From Pezicula radicicola (taxonomy: Eukaryota > Ascomycota > Leotiomycetes > Helotiales > Dermateaceae): a stretch of 64,000 bases of DNA. Within the stretch, counting starts at the first letter, position 1, and each line of letters begins with the position of its first letter. Location of the stretch: assembly GCA_003008705.1 (NCBI GenBank), contig PDUO01000007.1, forward strand, positions 1,091,885 to 1,155,884, in the 5' to 3' direction. The notes under the pieces were generated by a model. It searched no databases and was not told where the DNA came from. It was given only the letters and a program-made list of their open reading frames with translations. Positions 35,445-47,797 of the stretch are shown here, one piece after another. The position numbers were made by a program, and so were the translations under genes.

Positions 35445-36242
35445 ATGGCTCAACTAACAAACATCCCAGCCTCTTTAGAGGATGTCAAAATCACATCTCT
35501 CCCCTCCAGCACATATTACATAACCGACTTCATCAGCGAAGACGAAGAGCAAATGATCTTGAAAATGGTAGGTCTTTTCTACAAACGTGCGCTGTAAGAC
35601 TAATGACCGAAGATCGCAGCAGCCCCAAAGCCGAGATGGAGGCAACTATCCAAACGCCGTCTACAAACATGGCCATCCGATCTCACGAAGAATAATGCGC
35701 TGCTCGATGCTCCTTTGCCACAATGGCTGATTGAACCTGTTATACCGCGACTACTTTCATGTCCTGTATCGGGGGAAGAAAGCCAAAGAAATATCTTCAC
35801 GGATAGTCCGCATCAAGCTCCGAATCATGTCTTGATCAACGAGTATTTACCTGGGCAGGGAATTTCGCCTCATAAGGATGGATCGGCTTATCATCCGGTG
35901 GTTTGCACTGTTAGTTTGGGTGCCAGTCTTTGCTTGGGGATCTACGGAAGTAATGAGGATGGGACGATAGAAGCTGAACCGCGGTGGAGGATCCTCCAGG
36001 AACCAAGAAGTTTGCTTATTACCACAGCGGATTTGTACACCGAATATCTCCATGGGATTGCGGAAATCACTGAAGAGGTCGATCTCGGACCGAATACAAT
36101 TTCGAACTGGCATCTTTTGCGCGACTCAAATGAAATAACAACTGGAAGTTTCGAGCGAAAGACGAGGACAAGCCTCACATACAGAGACGTCATCAAGGTT
36201 TCTAAATTAGGATCTAAGATTACAATGTTCGGAAAGCGTTGA
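35445..36242 (+). CDS. AlkB-like Fe(II)/2-oxoglutarate dioxygenase, ALKBH6 type
   Basis: Exons 35445-35567 and 35613-36242 with a 45-nt intron give 250 aa. The splice joins ISEDEEQMILKM to IAAAPKPRWRQLSKRRLQTW, the family's standard N-terminal segment. The substrate-lid/nucleotide region NEYLPGQGISPHKDG carries the first iron ligands as HKD (HxD). The distal His is in YLHGI, and the 2-oxoglutarate-binding arginines lie in KTRTSLTYRDV. The start MAQLTNIPASL is the first ATG that leaves the domain intact; the frame is open upstream but without an ATG. The substrate is unknown for this subfamily. It ends 14 bp from the convergent polyprenol reductase stop codon. Confidence 0.92.
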
Positions 36243-36256
36243 ATCCACCTCCAGGT

Positions 36257-37215
36257 TCAATATACATATGGCACCATTCTCCATCTCCCCCGCAGCTGTT
36301 CCTCACCAAACTTCTGGACATACCACTTTCTAGACGAATCTGCCGTTCCACCAAGGTTTCCAACGACGAACGACAAACCTGCCAGAATGGTCTTGTTGAA
36401 CATCTGCCCCTTTGGCGCTGCTATTATAGCAAGTGCAACGTAAATAAAGCATTCAGCGGTGTAGTGTGGAGATACAATTTTCTCGAACAGTGGATGCTGT
36501 GGAAGCGTATACTTCTTCAAGCTTGCGAGGTACACATGGCAGTCATGCTGAAATCCCGTTGCAAGAAGGAAAATAGGAATAGCAATCTTGGTCTTCAAGG
36601 ATGGCTTGGCAAAGTCCTGCACGCGTAGAGGGGCCTGACTTTCCAATGCAGCTGTTGCTATTAGCATCCAGCAATATAATCTTTCCAGAGAAACTCACAG
36701 ATCCCTTCAATCCAGATCGAGATACCCATTGCAATATAGTACCCAATTCCCAGTGCCCAGAGATGCACTCCCATCTTAGATTGAGAAGGTTTCCCAAGCA
36801 CGATATCCTCATAAAGTCTCCTACAGCCTTGAATTGCCATTAAGAACCAAACCAAAAATACCTGGTCGACATTCATGCCCTCTCCAGCCGGCTGCTGCGA
36901 ATACGAAGCCAGTAATTGAAATGCCCATCCACGTGTCCATAATTGCCAACCCCAGAATACTGACGATGCCACCGAAGTAGCATAATAATAGACAAACCAA
37001 GAGTGAGGAACTTGGAAAGAGCCTAGGTATTCGAGGATGGATGTGAGCTTGCTTTGCGGTGCTTTTGCTGCTGGGGTTGCCTCGGCTGGCTTCGGGGTTT
37101 CTGCTCTTGAACCATAGTCAATCAAGGACTTTCGCAAGGGGGTTATTAAGAGCCCTGCTATACAAGTGGCCGTGAGAAGACCCCAGAAGGCTTGAAGAGC
37201 TATGACTGGGTCCAT
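36257..37215 (-). CDS. Polyprenol reductase (Dfg10/SRD5A3-like)
   Basis: ER membrane enzyme of the steroid 5-alpha-reductase family that reduces polyprenol for dolichol and N-glycan synthesis. Exon 1 is 37215-36699. The intron (donor GTGAGT at 36698) ends at 36652 or 36658; both keep frame and differ by two residues; 36652 leaves more room after the TGCTAAT branch point. Exon 2 runs to 36257, giving about 303 aa. Several hydrophobic helices are present (VIALQAFWGLLTATCIAGLL, DQVFLVWFLMAIQGC, WALGIGYYIAMGISIW). The diagnostic C-terminus is intact: KIVSPHYTAECFIYVALAII, then NLGGTADSSRKWYVQKFGEE, then RWRMVPYVY. The start MDPVIALQAFW is the usual family start. It diverges from the PPR gene. Confidence 0.9.
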
Positions 37216-37403
37216 TCTGAAAGATACAAGAAGATTGACTTCCACAGTGTTCTAAGTAGCTTCATCATTTTTCGGTCTGGAGAAACCAGTTTCCCGTACG
37301 AGCAGGGGTTCAAACCTAAATCACAATTTACAGATACCTACAACACCATCTCATATGTCTCGAGACATTCTCAACAACCGCGAACAAACGCGACAGTAAG
37401 GGA
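37216..37403. promoter_or_regulatory. Compact divergent promoter, polyprenol reductase / PPR gene
   Basis: Only 188 bp separate the two start codons, so the two promoters must overlap. No specific site recognised. Confidence 0.5.
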
Positions 37404-40043
37404 ATGAATGCCTCCCGCGCATGTTTAGAGTGCCGTCGACGGCTCTGCCAAATTCGAAGTGATAGGCTGTTACAATGGCAGGCCAAAAGAGCATTCATCT
37501 CGCTGAGCGATGTACCAACAAATACAGATGACCCTCCGAAATATGGAGCTTCCCATAGCAAGAACAAAATCGACCTTCCGCCAGCTCCGCGAAAAACTCC
37601 CCATGGGCGCCCGAAGAATAGGACATATCGAGGGTTTAGTGAGGAAGCGGGAGATGTACTTGAATCTCTTTTCGAGGAGAGCATTAAGCAACCAGTCGCA
37701 CCGGCACAGAATCCTTCGAAGCAATTGGGACTTCTGGAACCTTACAAGCATGCCGACACACTGAATCGTATGCTTGGCGAAGGGCAGCAGCGCATACCGG
37801 ATGCGTGGAACTTCTTTGTCGAGCACTTTGGGCCCGAAGCTTGGAGGAAAGGCTTAATTGACTCAACGTCAGTGCCGTCGTACTTGAAGCATTCCACGAG
37901 AAGGCTGCTCGGCGGCGTTACAAAATTGAAGCGCGAGAATCCCTTCTCAACGACTTTACCATCTGTCACGGACATTTGTAGAGTATACCTAGGATTGGGT
38001 GTATTGCGAGGCTCCGATTGGGTTGAGTTGGTCTCTGATCTACTCAATGGACTCTCAAAAGCTGGGAAATCGGACCTACTAGACTATTCGTCCGAGATTG
38101 ACGAACGCTTAATTGTAGACCTCCTTGGTGCTTGGAATCTTATGTCTCGTCGGGTTGGAACATTAGTCGGGGAACTGCCGCCAGGACCAAATTTCGACTG
38201 GGGCCATCTTCCTGTTTTCAATCAGAGCGACGTTTCTAAGACCTACAAAAAGCTTGGCGCCCAACATGCCTTCGGGTTTTTATTCCCACAAGTTTCTACG
38301 TTTGAGCTGAAGGGCGTGCCTGTTGTCGCCCTTGCTACATTTGGTCACCTCACCAGCAAGTCTAGGACTGATACTGGAGCAGCAGCAGGTGCTGACCGTC
38401 TTGTTTCGGCTTTGGCAAAAGTCATTATGATCAGTGATTATGATTCAACCTTGATGAAAGTACCTGTAGTTATTCCCCCAGACGTAACGTCCTTCATCCG
38501 CAGAGAATTTCCTGCCTTGAAGGATCTAGCCATCGAGATGACGAAAACATCGTCCGGAACCACTCAAAGTCAATATGAACACGATTCCACTGGACTAAAT
38601 TCAACCCAGAAAGAAAAGAGTATCGATTTCTTTCAAAAGAGGATTTTTGAAACCATTGAACAAAACAATTTTCGTGGCTTAGAAAAACTATGGGAAGAAG
38701 TAGAACAATGGCCAGTATACAAAAAAGGCCCACATACTGCAGGCTTGCTGACCTCATACATCGCCAATTGGTTTGTATTTGGCTTTACAAAGCTTAAACA
38801 AGGTGGCCGAGCAATTGATGTTTGGAACCATATGGTTAAGACAGGCATTCGGCCGGATTTGAAGACCTGGGAAGCTATGCTTAACGGTTGCAAGCAGTCG
38901 TTGAATTGGAAAGGTCTAGAAGATGTGTGGCTGAAGATGAGAGCCTTAAATGTTCAACCTGATCACGTTTGCTGGACTACACGGATTTCTGGACTTTTGG
39001 CCTCTTCGAAGTACGAAATGGCTATGCAAGCCCTCGATGAAATGGGACGGATTTGGCTCGCGGCGGCCCGGAAGAGATACCCGGACATGCCCATGGATAA
39101 ACTACATAAGAAGGAAAACATCAAGGATGCTGAAAAGCCAAGCATCGGAGTAGTTAACGCGGCCATAAACGGGCTTCTAAAGTTAAGAGAGCCAAAGATC
39201 GAATTGGCTACTCGCGTTCTCAAGTGGGGAATCAAGTTTGGCATCGAACCTACTGTGATCACTTACAACACTCTTCTACGACCTCTAGCCCGAAATGGGT
39301 ACATGGACGAAGCTGTTGCCCTTCTCCAGAACATGCAGGAGCGAGGAGTCCAAGCAGACACAGGAACATTCAGCACGCTTCTAGATGAGACGCTCCGCCA
39401 TGCTGATCAAGCTAGCCCCGAGGAGCAGATGGAGATCGTGGAAAGTATCTTCGCTGAGATGGAAGCAGTTGGCATGAAGGCTGACCTCTTCGTATACGGT
39501 AAGGTGATTTACACACTGCTACAAAATCCCAAATTAGATTACCGAGTTGCAAATGGCGTTCTGGAAAGATTGTACAAGAATGGACTGAAGCCTACTACTC
39601 ACATCAACACGATACTTTTGCAACACTACTTTACCCGCAATCCTCCCGACCTGGATAGCGTGAGAGGCCTCCTGACCCGAGTCCGCTCAGAGCCAGGTAG
39701 CGTCGACCGCATATTCTGGGACCGAGTGATCGAATGGTATTCGCGAGTTGGTGATACGACATCAGCTTTGACCTGTCTTAGCAAGGTAAAGGATCTCGAT
39801 GACAGGATAAGCTGGAACGCCTTACAGGAGTTACTACTTGCTCTGGTCCAGAACGACGAGTGGGGTAATGCTAAGAGCCTTGTGAGGAACGCGATGACAA
39901 TGAGGAGGGCGCAGAAGTTTGAAACTGTGGATGATTTGGCATCCTTTAAACGGAGTCCGGAGTTCAGATTTTGGAAGACAGTCGCTGAGTTGGGGTTGGT
40001 TGATAAGCAGAAGAGGGAGGAGGGCGAGAGTGCAGAAGTTTGA
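37404..40043 (+). CDS. Mitochondrial pentatricopeptide-repeat protein
   Basis: Single-exon gene, 879 aa. The N-terminus MNASRACLECRRRLCQIRSD is an Arg-rich, acid-poor mitochondrial presequence of the type common in fungal organellar PPR proteins. The middle and C-terminal half carry PPR motifs, for example KQGGRAIDVWNHMVKTGIRP, LEDVWLKMRALNVQPDHVCW, PTVITYNTLLRPLARNGYMD, EAVALLQNMQERGVQADTGT and ADLFVYGKVIYTLL. Fungal PPR proteins act in mitochondrial RNA processing, stability or translation. I cannot assign it to Ccm1, Pet309/Cya-5 or another orthologue by eye. Confidence 0.88.
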   Translation: MNASRACLECRRRLCQIRSDRLLQWQAKRAFISLSDVPTNTDDPPKYGASHSKNKIDLPPAPRKTPHGRPKNRTYRGFSEEAGDVLESLFEESIKQPVAPAQNPSKQLGLLEPYKHADTLNRMLGEGQQRIPDAWNFFVEHFGPEAWRKGLIDSTSVPSYLKHSTRRLLGGVTKLKRENPFSTTLPSVTDICRVYLGLGVLRGSDWVELVSDLLNGLSKAGKSDLLDYSSEIDERLIVDLLGAWNLMSRRVGTLVGELPPGPNFDWGHLPVFNQSDVSKTYKKLGAQHAFGFLFPQVSTFELKGVPVVALATFGHLTSKSRTDTGAAAGADRLVSALAKVIMISDYDSTLMKVPVVIPPDVTSFIRREFPALKDLAIEMTKTSSGTTQSQYEHDSTGLNSTQKEKSIDFFQKRIFETIEQNNFRGLEKLWEEVEQWPVYKKGPHTAGLLTSYIANWFVFGFTKLKQGGRAIDVWNHMVKTGIRPDLKTWEAMLNGCKQSLNWKGLEDVWLKMRALNVQPDHVCWTTRISGLLASSKYEMAMQALDEMGRIWLAAARKRYPDMPMDKLHKKENIKDAEKPSIGVVNAAINGLLKLREPKIELATRVLKWGIKFGIEPTVITYNTLLRPLARNGYMDEAVALLQNMQERGVQADTGTFSTLLDETLRHADQASPEEQMEIVESIFAEMEAVGMKADLFVYGKVIYTLLQNPKLDYRVANGVLERLYKNGLKPTTHINTILLQHYFTRNPPDLDSVRGLLTRVRSEPGSVDRIFWDRVIEWYSRVGDTTSALTCLSKVKDLDDRISWNALQELLLALVQNDEWGNAKSLVRNAMTMRRAQKFETVDDLASFKRSPEFRFWKTVAELGLVDKQKREEGESAEV

Positions 40044-42486
40044 TGTGTATGTATGATTCTGGACAGGAAGAAATGTATTGATAGCTGTAGTGAGTGGAAT
40101 AAGTCTGCTTGTACAATGAATGACAAGAGTGTTCTTTGGGAATGTTTAGCAATTATGGTTCTTGATTTAAGAGCCACTGGGTTCTAATGTTTCAGTGGTG
40201 GTAGTAATCTTCATGCTGTGGCTACCAAAAATACAATATTCATCAATCTTCCCACTGAGACAGAACGAAACAGAGACATTCAAAGAACGTCTTGCCTATC
40301 CTAGCGAAAATCATAGAATCATCTTCTGCACAGTACTAACTGATTTCAGCCTTTCGCTAAAATCTTCAAAACCCATCCCACTTACTATAAATCTTATCTA
40401 AATAACGATAGATTTGTAAAGCTGAAGTTATCCTTTATAGATAGCTTATTAGAATAGCTTTAAGGGATATTTTGGTACGGCTAGATATATTGTTTGTTTA
40501 TGAAGTGTAAGTGCTGCACTAGATTAGAAGGAATAGATATAAAGTACTTAGTAAAAGAGTAAGTAATAAACTAGTAAAGTATTTAACAATATCCTAAGTT
40601 CCTAATCTAAATACTAATACTTTCTACTAGATATAAAGCACCAAGTGTGCTACAGTATACAGGAGGAAATAGGGTCTGTTGAATGGCATGGTTATTGGGA
40701 GTAACATGTGGCGGAAATGTGGTTGTATTCTGTAAGGGAACTGGTGCGTGGGAATGGGTCTACTGTACTTGTAGTAGGAGGACTATTCCCATTTCATTCA
40801 ACAGGGTCTTAGAATATTACGAGGGTGGCATGGATTAGAGGGTAAGGGCAAGAATACTCGAGTACTACACAGTGCTTAAAGAAGATCATATGATTTCCCT
40901 CATGTATGTAAACCCCCCTCGTCGCCCTTTTGAGTTCCTCAAACAGGTACTGTACTGTACTCGAGTACTACACCATACCGTGCCAGTACTCATCCCATAC
41001 ACAACCGAATCCAACTCCCAAATATCCAGTCTCAACACAGTACTTCGTATAATCCAACTTCCAACAACAGCTAGCAAATGTTGGATAGTACAGCATCAGT
41101 AGTCTCAAACCCCCGTTTTATGTAGGTTACAATAACATACAAAATTCTAACCACCCACTCCCAAATCTCTATCCATCCATCCCTAAAAGAAGCCATAAAA
41201 GTAAGCAATCGTACGATACTCTCCAACAAAAACAACGCACTAGTTCTCAGCCTCGTATGAAAATACGATTTTGTTTGTTGGACTACTACCGGTAGCTTGG
41301 TACGACACAGTAAGAAGTAGGAGTACGAGAGAGGATAAAGGGAGATTCTCGTTTGATCATCGAAAAAATCCCTGTCTTCAACTCCTCGATTTTCACGAAC
41401 TATATCATGTACCTCATATCGGTTTCAGAAACCCCTACCTCGCTTCCCTAGCCTCCCTTCCCTCCCCCCTTTACTAGTACAGTATATTGTTTAGCGAGTT
41501 TGCCCTCCGTCTTTCTCCCTCTGCTCTGTCCCCTTACAACAACCACCACACCACGTCCAAAAAATTATGGCTAAAATCTTACTGAGAAAAAAAAAGGGGG
41601 GTTTCCTTGTTTCAAAGTAAATATCTTAACTTCTACGGAGATTTAGAATTTTTTTTTTAAAAAAACGTAGTACCTACTTCATTCACAATGGAAGTCCTGA
41701 GAGTCAGAGTTGACGTTAACTTACCCGTATGTAAGCGAAGCAGATGATCTCCAGGCACTCTTGTGTACGAAAGGTACCTTCTTACTGGTACACTACCTAT
41801 AAACCGGTATCTACCGTGCCACCCTCGAAAGTGTTTTAATGCTGATCAGTTTTATTCCGTTTTGTTTTGGTGGAAGATCATATCCCGTCTCGCCCGTCCC
41901 GTTTTACGCTTGTAATAATATGTCCGAGCATTTCAAATTTAATGCTTTAAAACCCGAGAACTTGGTACGAAAGTACCTTTAAGAACTTCCTAGGGCTGCG
42001 CGCAACTTCATAACTCGGAATCTACCTTCGTAGAAGAAAAGTGTATAGTAGACATGGTGGATGAGGTGTGGAAGAAGATAGGTATGATGAGAGGTTAAGA
42101 ATCTTTAATTTGACCATTACTATAATGTATACCGTATTTCCATCGCATCGGATCTCAGATCTCACAAACCCCATCCCTTGACTTCCCAACCGCGACCAAC
42201 AGCTTTTATATCCCATTAACCACCTTCTCACATCTCTTCCATTCTGTAAGCATGCATCTTGATGCTACTTACTCTCCAACCCATGCATACCCCAAAATAA
42301 TCGAAACATTGAGAATAAGACCCCAGGTATCTCGTGCCGAAGGACCTTCTTAAATCTGAACGCCTCGTGAACGCCCCAGGGTTTTAGTTATATGAAGTGA
42401 AGCTCAAGATCAAGTTTTCCCATCTATCGTATACTATCGCATACTTAAATCGACCACTCGTTCCAATTCGTCGTGCATCGCATATT
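40044..42486. other. Long gene-free region with AT-rich part and short inverted repeats
   Basis: About 2.4 kb. 40410-40640 is AT-rich and RIP-like. CTGTTGAATG near 40677 pairs with CATTCAACAG near 40794, the flanks also matching partly, making an imperfect inverted repeat around 120 bp. ACTCGAGTACTACAC occurs at about 40857 and 40960, the second within the palindrome GTACTCGAGTAC. From 41600 to 42000 there are poly-A/T runs and KpnI-like GGTACC words. I see no gene. Confidence 0.5.
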
Positions 42487-43329
42487 TTACTTCTGCCAGA
42501 ACCAGTACTCAGCAGCGTATTGAACCTCGAAAGTAGCAGGCATGCCGGCGCAGGTGGCCGGTGGGTTTCCTCCAGCTGTGTTGATCCGGTAAATCTCCTC
42601 AAGATTTCCGGTCGCTCCATCACGAGTTAATAATTTCAACCAAGCAACAGCTCCATCTCCGACATTATCTTGTCCTACAACGGCTGCAGCTGGTGCAGCG
42701 ACTGAATTGTTCTTAGCGGAAGGCGCAAATCCGAGATCCATGGCTGGTGTATTGAGATTGAAGGTTGGGGTTGTGGAGTTGGGGAAGTAATGGTGTCCGG
42801 AGATGGCGAGGTTGGCTGGGGAGAGGGTTGATTGGTCTTGGGTTGTGAGGTTGAATGAGAGGGCTACGGCTGGGAGCATGCTTAGTAGGTCTGGGTATGT
42901 GGATGCGACGCAGGTTGCGTTGTAGAGAGTTGCGACTGCGCCGAGGGCGACTGGTGCGGCTGTCGTATTGGTTGTTGAGCAGGAGTAGTTCTGGGTGCCG
43001 CGTCCGATGGCTACATGCTTGAGAGTGAGACCTGTGCTTGGTACTGGAAGAGGTGTTGGAGCTGAAGAAGGGATATGTTAGTCTTGTTTAGGAGTTGAGT
43101 AGGGAAGGGTCAGCTCACAAGCTACAGGCATGACTGCGTTGTTCATATCGCAAACTGGTGCAGAAGACATCTGTTTCCCAGCCTGAACCTTCGAACCCAA
43201 CAATGAGAAGTATTCCGACAAGATCTTCATCTCTCCAGGCGACGCCTTCCCATATGAAAACTCAGCCGTTGGTGCAGAGAAAACACTTGCGCACAGCGCA
43301 GTGACTACGACCCAGATACTAGAACGCAT
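42487..43329 (-). CDS. Secreted DUF3455 protein (fungal 'malate dehydrogenase'-annotated family)
   Basis: Exons 43329-43119 and 43061-42487 with a 57-nt intron give 261 aa. The signal peptide MRSSIWVVVTALCASVFSAP is clear. The mature domain matches the DUF3455 pattern: PLPVPSTGLTLKHVAIGRGT, NYSC, VALGAVATLYNATC, the internal ISGHHYFPNSTTPTFN, VAWLKLLTRDG, NLEEIYRINTAGG, PATCAGMPATFEVQYAAEYW. In databases this family is often called malate dehydrogenase, but nothing in it resembles that Rossmann-fold enzyme. It is probably an extracellular protein of unknown function. Several N-glycosylation sequons and four or more cysteines fit secretion. Confidence 0.85.
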
Positions 43330-45039
43330 AGCTGCTTGGTGGGCGAGAGTTCGAAGTAGATAGATAGGTAGGTTGGAAGGACGTGAGGTATTAGGCGACT
43401 AGGAAAGATCGAGGAGTGGAAGGAAAACCGAGAGAGAAGACGCAAAGAAATAGACACCGAACAAGAAAAAAAAAGAGAAAACAGGTGGGTGATGAGATCG
43501 GATTATGGAAAGATGAGATAGATGGCGCACAGATGAAGAGGAGGCTTACATTTACAGTTGGGTTTGAGAAGCGTCTTATACAAAAGGTTTGGGTCTGCAT
43601 GTCAGCGGCACGACTTGCCCACACCCACACTCCCAGAATTCATTTGGAGTATCTAATCCTGGAACCCTGGAATCCTGGAAATACTGACAGCCGCTTAGTG
43701 TGCAGTAGTGGGTGGTACTGTACAGTATACAGTACAGTACTGTGTGGTGGTACGGTGGGCAAAAAGAAAAATATCCATGGCGGCAACGGTGCAGAAAGTT
43801 CTATAAACAGGGTCATCAAGAGTAACGTGGACTGACTTATTTTGGCTGTAGCGACGCTGTGAGTGGCTGGCCTGATCTGTGGGCGTCTGCACGGCGGGAA
43901 GCGACGAGGGACTTGGGCCTGTCATTTGTGAGGGGTCCCCGGCAGTGGATTGGCCTTAAACTAAACGCTGGGGCCGCGATGGTCCTCGACCGCTTGATCG
44001 ACAAATCAGCAGCGATCATGAGGGGTCTTTTTCACTTTGCCGTAGGGTTCGCGAACTGGTCGGCGCAAGAAACATCTCGCGTCTGAGGTCTGAAGTTTCC
44101 CCTGCGACCTTCAGACTATCAAACAGGAGATCTGGAGTGTGCGAAGAACAATCCCAGGACCACCACATGTCCAAAGCTCAAGAGCCCCCCTTATCCATTA
44201 CAATTAGGAAGGCGTTCCTCAGTTGTTTGAGGTCCGAGTTACATTATTATTTCAACACTTGTCGGCTCGGTAGCAGAGTCATCATTAGGCTGTATGTACC
44301 TTTCGAACCTTTCGTACTCTTACAGTCTGCTCCGTAACTCATGCAGGTTCCAATGCACGCTTGGGCAATCTTCCGCTTGTGAGACCGTGACTGAAAGTAC
44401 TTTACCTGACACCTGATCAATTGCCAATTAATCAATTCTCTAGGCTAATGTATCTGCCAAGTAGAGGACCACGTACTTCGGCACCACACGTTGTGCTACC
44501 GCAGTCATCTGTACCGAGTGCCTCTTCTGGATAGCCGCGTCCAAGACTGTCAGCGACACGCTCTTCTAAGCTTCCAAGAGATCCATAAGCGCGATCAACT
44601 AGCATCTTATTATCGCCGGAATAAGTATTGGCGTAGAATGCTTGACACCTTCGAAAAGAAGCTATTCATAGAGTCGCGGTCTTCCAATTGGCCGGGCGCT
44701 TACCCGCTGCGAAAATAGATCTTGCGCAATCAAAGATGGAGGCTCTTTCGAAACTTCATCCAATCAGAGCATCGGCCCGGGATCTCTACCAATTATCAGG
44801 TCGATCATCGGAAAGAAGCTTCGATCCTACGGTGGAGATTCCAAGGCCTCCAAAGTCTGGAGTCGCCCATCTTAAAATATCTCGTCGTTAATTCTTGTCT
44901 CTCCATCTCAACTACCATGGCATATCGCCTTCCTATTGGTCTATCTTATGAGTATTGTAATATTGGTTCTTGGGACGTACCAGGGAAATCATTCCGAAAG
45001 CTCTATTGTAGCATAGTATTACAAAAGTACAATGTCGTC
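43330..45039. other. Intergenic region, DUF3455 promoter and CASP 3' side
   Basis: About 1.7 kb without a supportable gene. It contains a GTAC-rich near-palindrome at about 43720-43745. Elsewhere only short open frames of poor quality are present. Confidence 0.5.
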
Positions 45040-47440
45040 TCACGACCCCTTCAATTTTCCATTGAACCCTTCCTGCTGCCAGTCGCCATGCACCGAATCT
45101 GCTCCCTTGGCAGCCCCTGCTGCAGCGGCTATTGCAGCATTTCCCAGATTGCTCGCCTGCTGCTCTGTTGAACTCGTCCCAAGCCAATATAGCGTAAGGA
45201 AGACGATAAAATGCAATGCTACGCAGTACCCTGCAAACAAGTTCCGGCTCGTCCTAGTCGCCAGAACCATTCTTGTAATCGAGAAAACAATCCGCTCTGG
45301 TAAACTCATACGCTTATAAGCACGCGCCGATTCTCGTCCCCGAAATGCCGCAAAGGGAGAAATATTGGATTCGTACGCCGAGCGATACCGATCCAAGGCA
45401 AGCCCAGAAGAAGTGCTTGGAGACATTTGAATTGTCGATGGGTTTGGATTCGTTGCGTATGATGAGGCTGATGATGCCTGCCCAGATCGGTTATACGTAG
45501 ATACGTATCTTGTTTTCTCATACAGATTGAGATTATCCTTCTGAAGAGATGCAATCTCTTGGCGCAACGCCGACACGGTACGATGGCTATCGGAAAGCTC
45601 AGTCTCCAATTGCGAGTTTCTCTTCTTGAATCGATCACGTTGAGCTGTGATCATTGGAAGAATGCCCGATCCGCCACCTACAGGTTCGCCAGATCTTAAC
45701 ACTTCCAGAGGAGTTGATCCTACACCAGAAGCTCGCGGATCGAACCCAGATATGATAGATGAGGTCGGCGAGACTCTTCCCCTCCGTGCCGCGAATGGGC
45801 TCGCCGAAGGGGCCACCGATTGAGGGTATCTGCTCGTATATGTACCTGCCACCGATGCACCTGAGGGGAACGCATTAGCAGTGTGCTGTTGCATGTTGGC
45901 GAGGTCGTTCTCCAAAGTCGCATTCAAGTGCTGCGACCTTTCTAGCTCTTCATTCGCCCTGGATAATTCGTTCTGAATGGACTGGAGTCTACTCTGTAAG
46001 TCCTGATGGGAGACTCTCAGGATAGTCAGTTCATCACTCAGCTTCTTATTACGACCAAGTAATAACTGCTCCAAGGTATCACCCTTGCCCTTCACAGCAC
46101 CATTTTCAGAAGCTCCTTGAGACTGGGTTGCTTCCGTAATCTCTGGCGAGTCATCATCGTCACCAGTGGAAAATTCGATGCTTTTCAATACCTCAAGCTC
46201 CTGCTTGACATCTTCATAGTCGCTCCATTTTTGGACCTTGGACTTCAGATTGTCACGCTCTTCCTTGAGCATTCCAATCTCTCTCTCGAACGTGCGTAAT
46301 TTGCTATCGAGATCTCGAGTCCTCGCATCTCTTTCAACCCGAGAGGCATCTAATTTTCTCAGAAGTGATGAATTCTCTGACCGCATTCGCATGAAAGCTG
46401 GATCGTCCTCTAAAGCTAAAGCAGGTTGACTCGGAACTTGGGATGCTGACTGTGCAAGTTCAATCCGTAATTGTTCATTCCGGGCTTCGACTTCCGCCAA
46501 TCGTACACTTGTCCGTTCTAGATCCGAATTTACCATTTCCAATTCCGCACTGGTGACATGCCCTCGACCATTATCATTTTCTGCGTCAGACTGCCCGAGC
46601 CGCTGAGACACCTCGTAGCTGGCCTTAATTTCATTCAGTAATCGGTCCTGGTTTTCCACTTTCTCCTCGAGCAGTTTCTCCTTTGCCTCCCAGTTGTCCT
46701 TCTTCTCCTCCAAAACAGCTGCCCATGACGTTTCAACCTCTTTCACCTTAGTTTCTAAGCCCTCCTCCAAAGTCTTTCTGGCTGCCCTTTCGTGTTCGAG
46801 TCTCGACTCAGTCTCTTCTAACTGCGATGTAAGTTTTGTGACATTCTTCTGCAGGTGCTCGTTCTCTTCCGTGACTTTTGGCAGTGTATCTTCAGACAAT
46901 AGTAGCGAATCAACCGAGGCTTCTAGCAGAGGGTATGGATCTGGCGCCTCAGATAGTGAAGAGTAGACTTGCAGGAATGCCGAATTTGTAGACTTTGAGT
47001 GATTCGTGAGAAGGTCGATAAAGGTTTGATAAGCTATTATTCCTTTAAGTGAGCTTCAATTCATGTATGTCCATAGGGACATTACCCACCCTTCAGCAGA
47101 GCCTTGATCTCCCCCAACTTCGCAGAGTCCTCAAGCTTCCTAAAATCTTTCGTTTTCTGAGCAAGGTCCTTCCGCTGCACCGTGGAGTCTCTTTGGTATG
47201 CGACAATTTCGGATGCTGTATTATCGAGAGTTGAGACCATAGATGTCAGATCAATGTCTGTGGAGCCAGTCAGTCGCCGCCATATGGTAATTACCAAGGG
47301 CTCCTACTTCGCCATGCTGAAATTGCCTTCTGGAACTTGTTGTCCCCATCTTGTCCAGCAGCCAAAGGGCCTCCGCTGGATGGTGTTGCACCCTCTGCTG
47401 TCTTCGCGGCCTCCATGGCTGCCTCTGGGATGTCCGCCAT
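45040..47440 (-). CDS. Golgi membrane protein CASP/Coy1
   Basis: Golgi tethering coiled-coil protein of the CASP/Coy1 family. Exons (minus): 47440-47308, 47257-47090, 47033-45040; introns of 50 and 56 nt; 764 aa. The N-terminus is typical: DNKFQKAISAWR-NIDLTSM, then IVAYQRDSTVQRKDLAQKTK, then KALLK-AYQTFIDLLTNHSKS and FLQVYSSLSEAPDPYPLLEA; two of these blocks are joined only by splicing. A long heptad-rich coiled coil fills most of exon 3. The CASP C-terminal domain ends with YKRMSLPERIVFSITRMVLA and a single TM helix (YCVALHFIVFLTLYWLG), followed by a short lumenal tail. It shares a 357-bp divergent promoter with the Vps3-like gene, another trafficking factor. Confidence 0.93.
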
Positions 47441-47797
47441 CGTGTTTCCAAACTCAAGGCGTATTCATCGATGTTATCTAAATCCCAACGTATTCCAGTT
47501 ATTTAAATCGCAAATATTCCAGGGTTCGTTGCCGTGGAAGATGAATTGTACAGGTTCACGTTTGATGCTCCCCTAACGTGTCCGGTACAATGATGTTTGG
47601 AGCTTCCCGTACGCGAGCCCGGACCGACCGACCCCAAAGCTACGCTGCCATACAGCAAGGCAACACTCCACCATTTCCCAAGCAATACGACGTCTTACGT
47701 ACTACGAATGATCGCAGAAGCTGGAGCCGAAGACAGTAATAAGGCGCACCACCTACGAATCATGATATGACCGCACTTTGAAAATTCGCGCCTAGAG
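47441..47797. promoter_or_regulatory. Divergent promoter, CASP/Coy1 and Vps3-like
   Basis: 357 bp between two divergent start codons, both genes acting in membrane traffic. Co-regulation is possible but only inferred. No site recognised. Confidence 0.45.
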
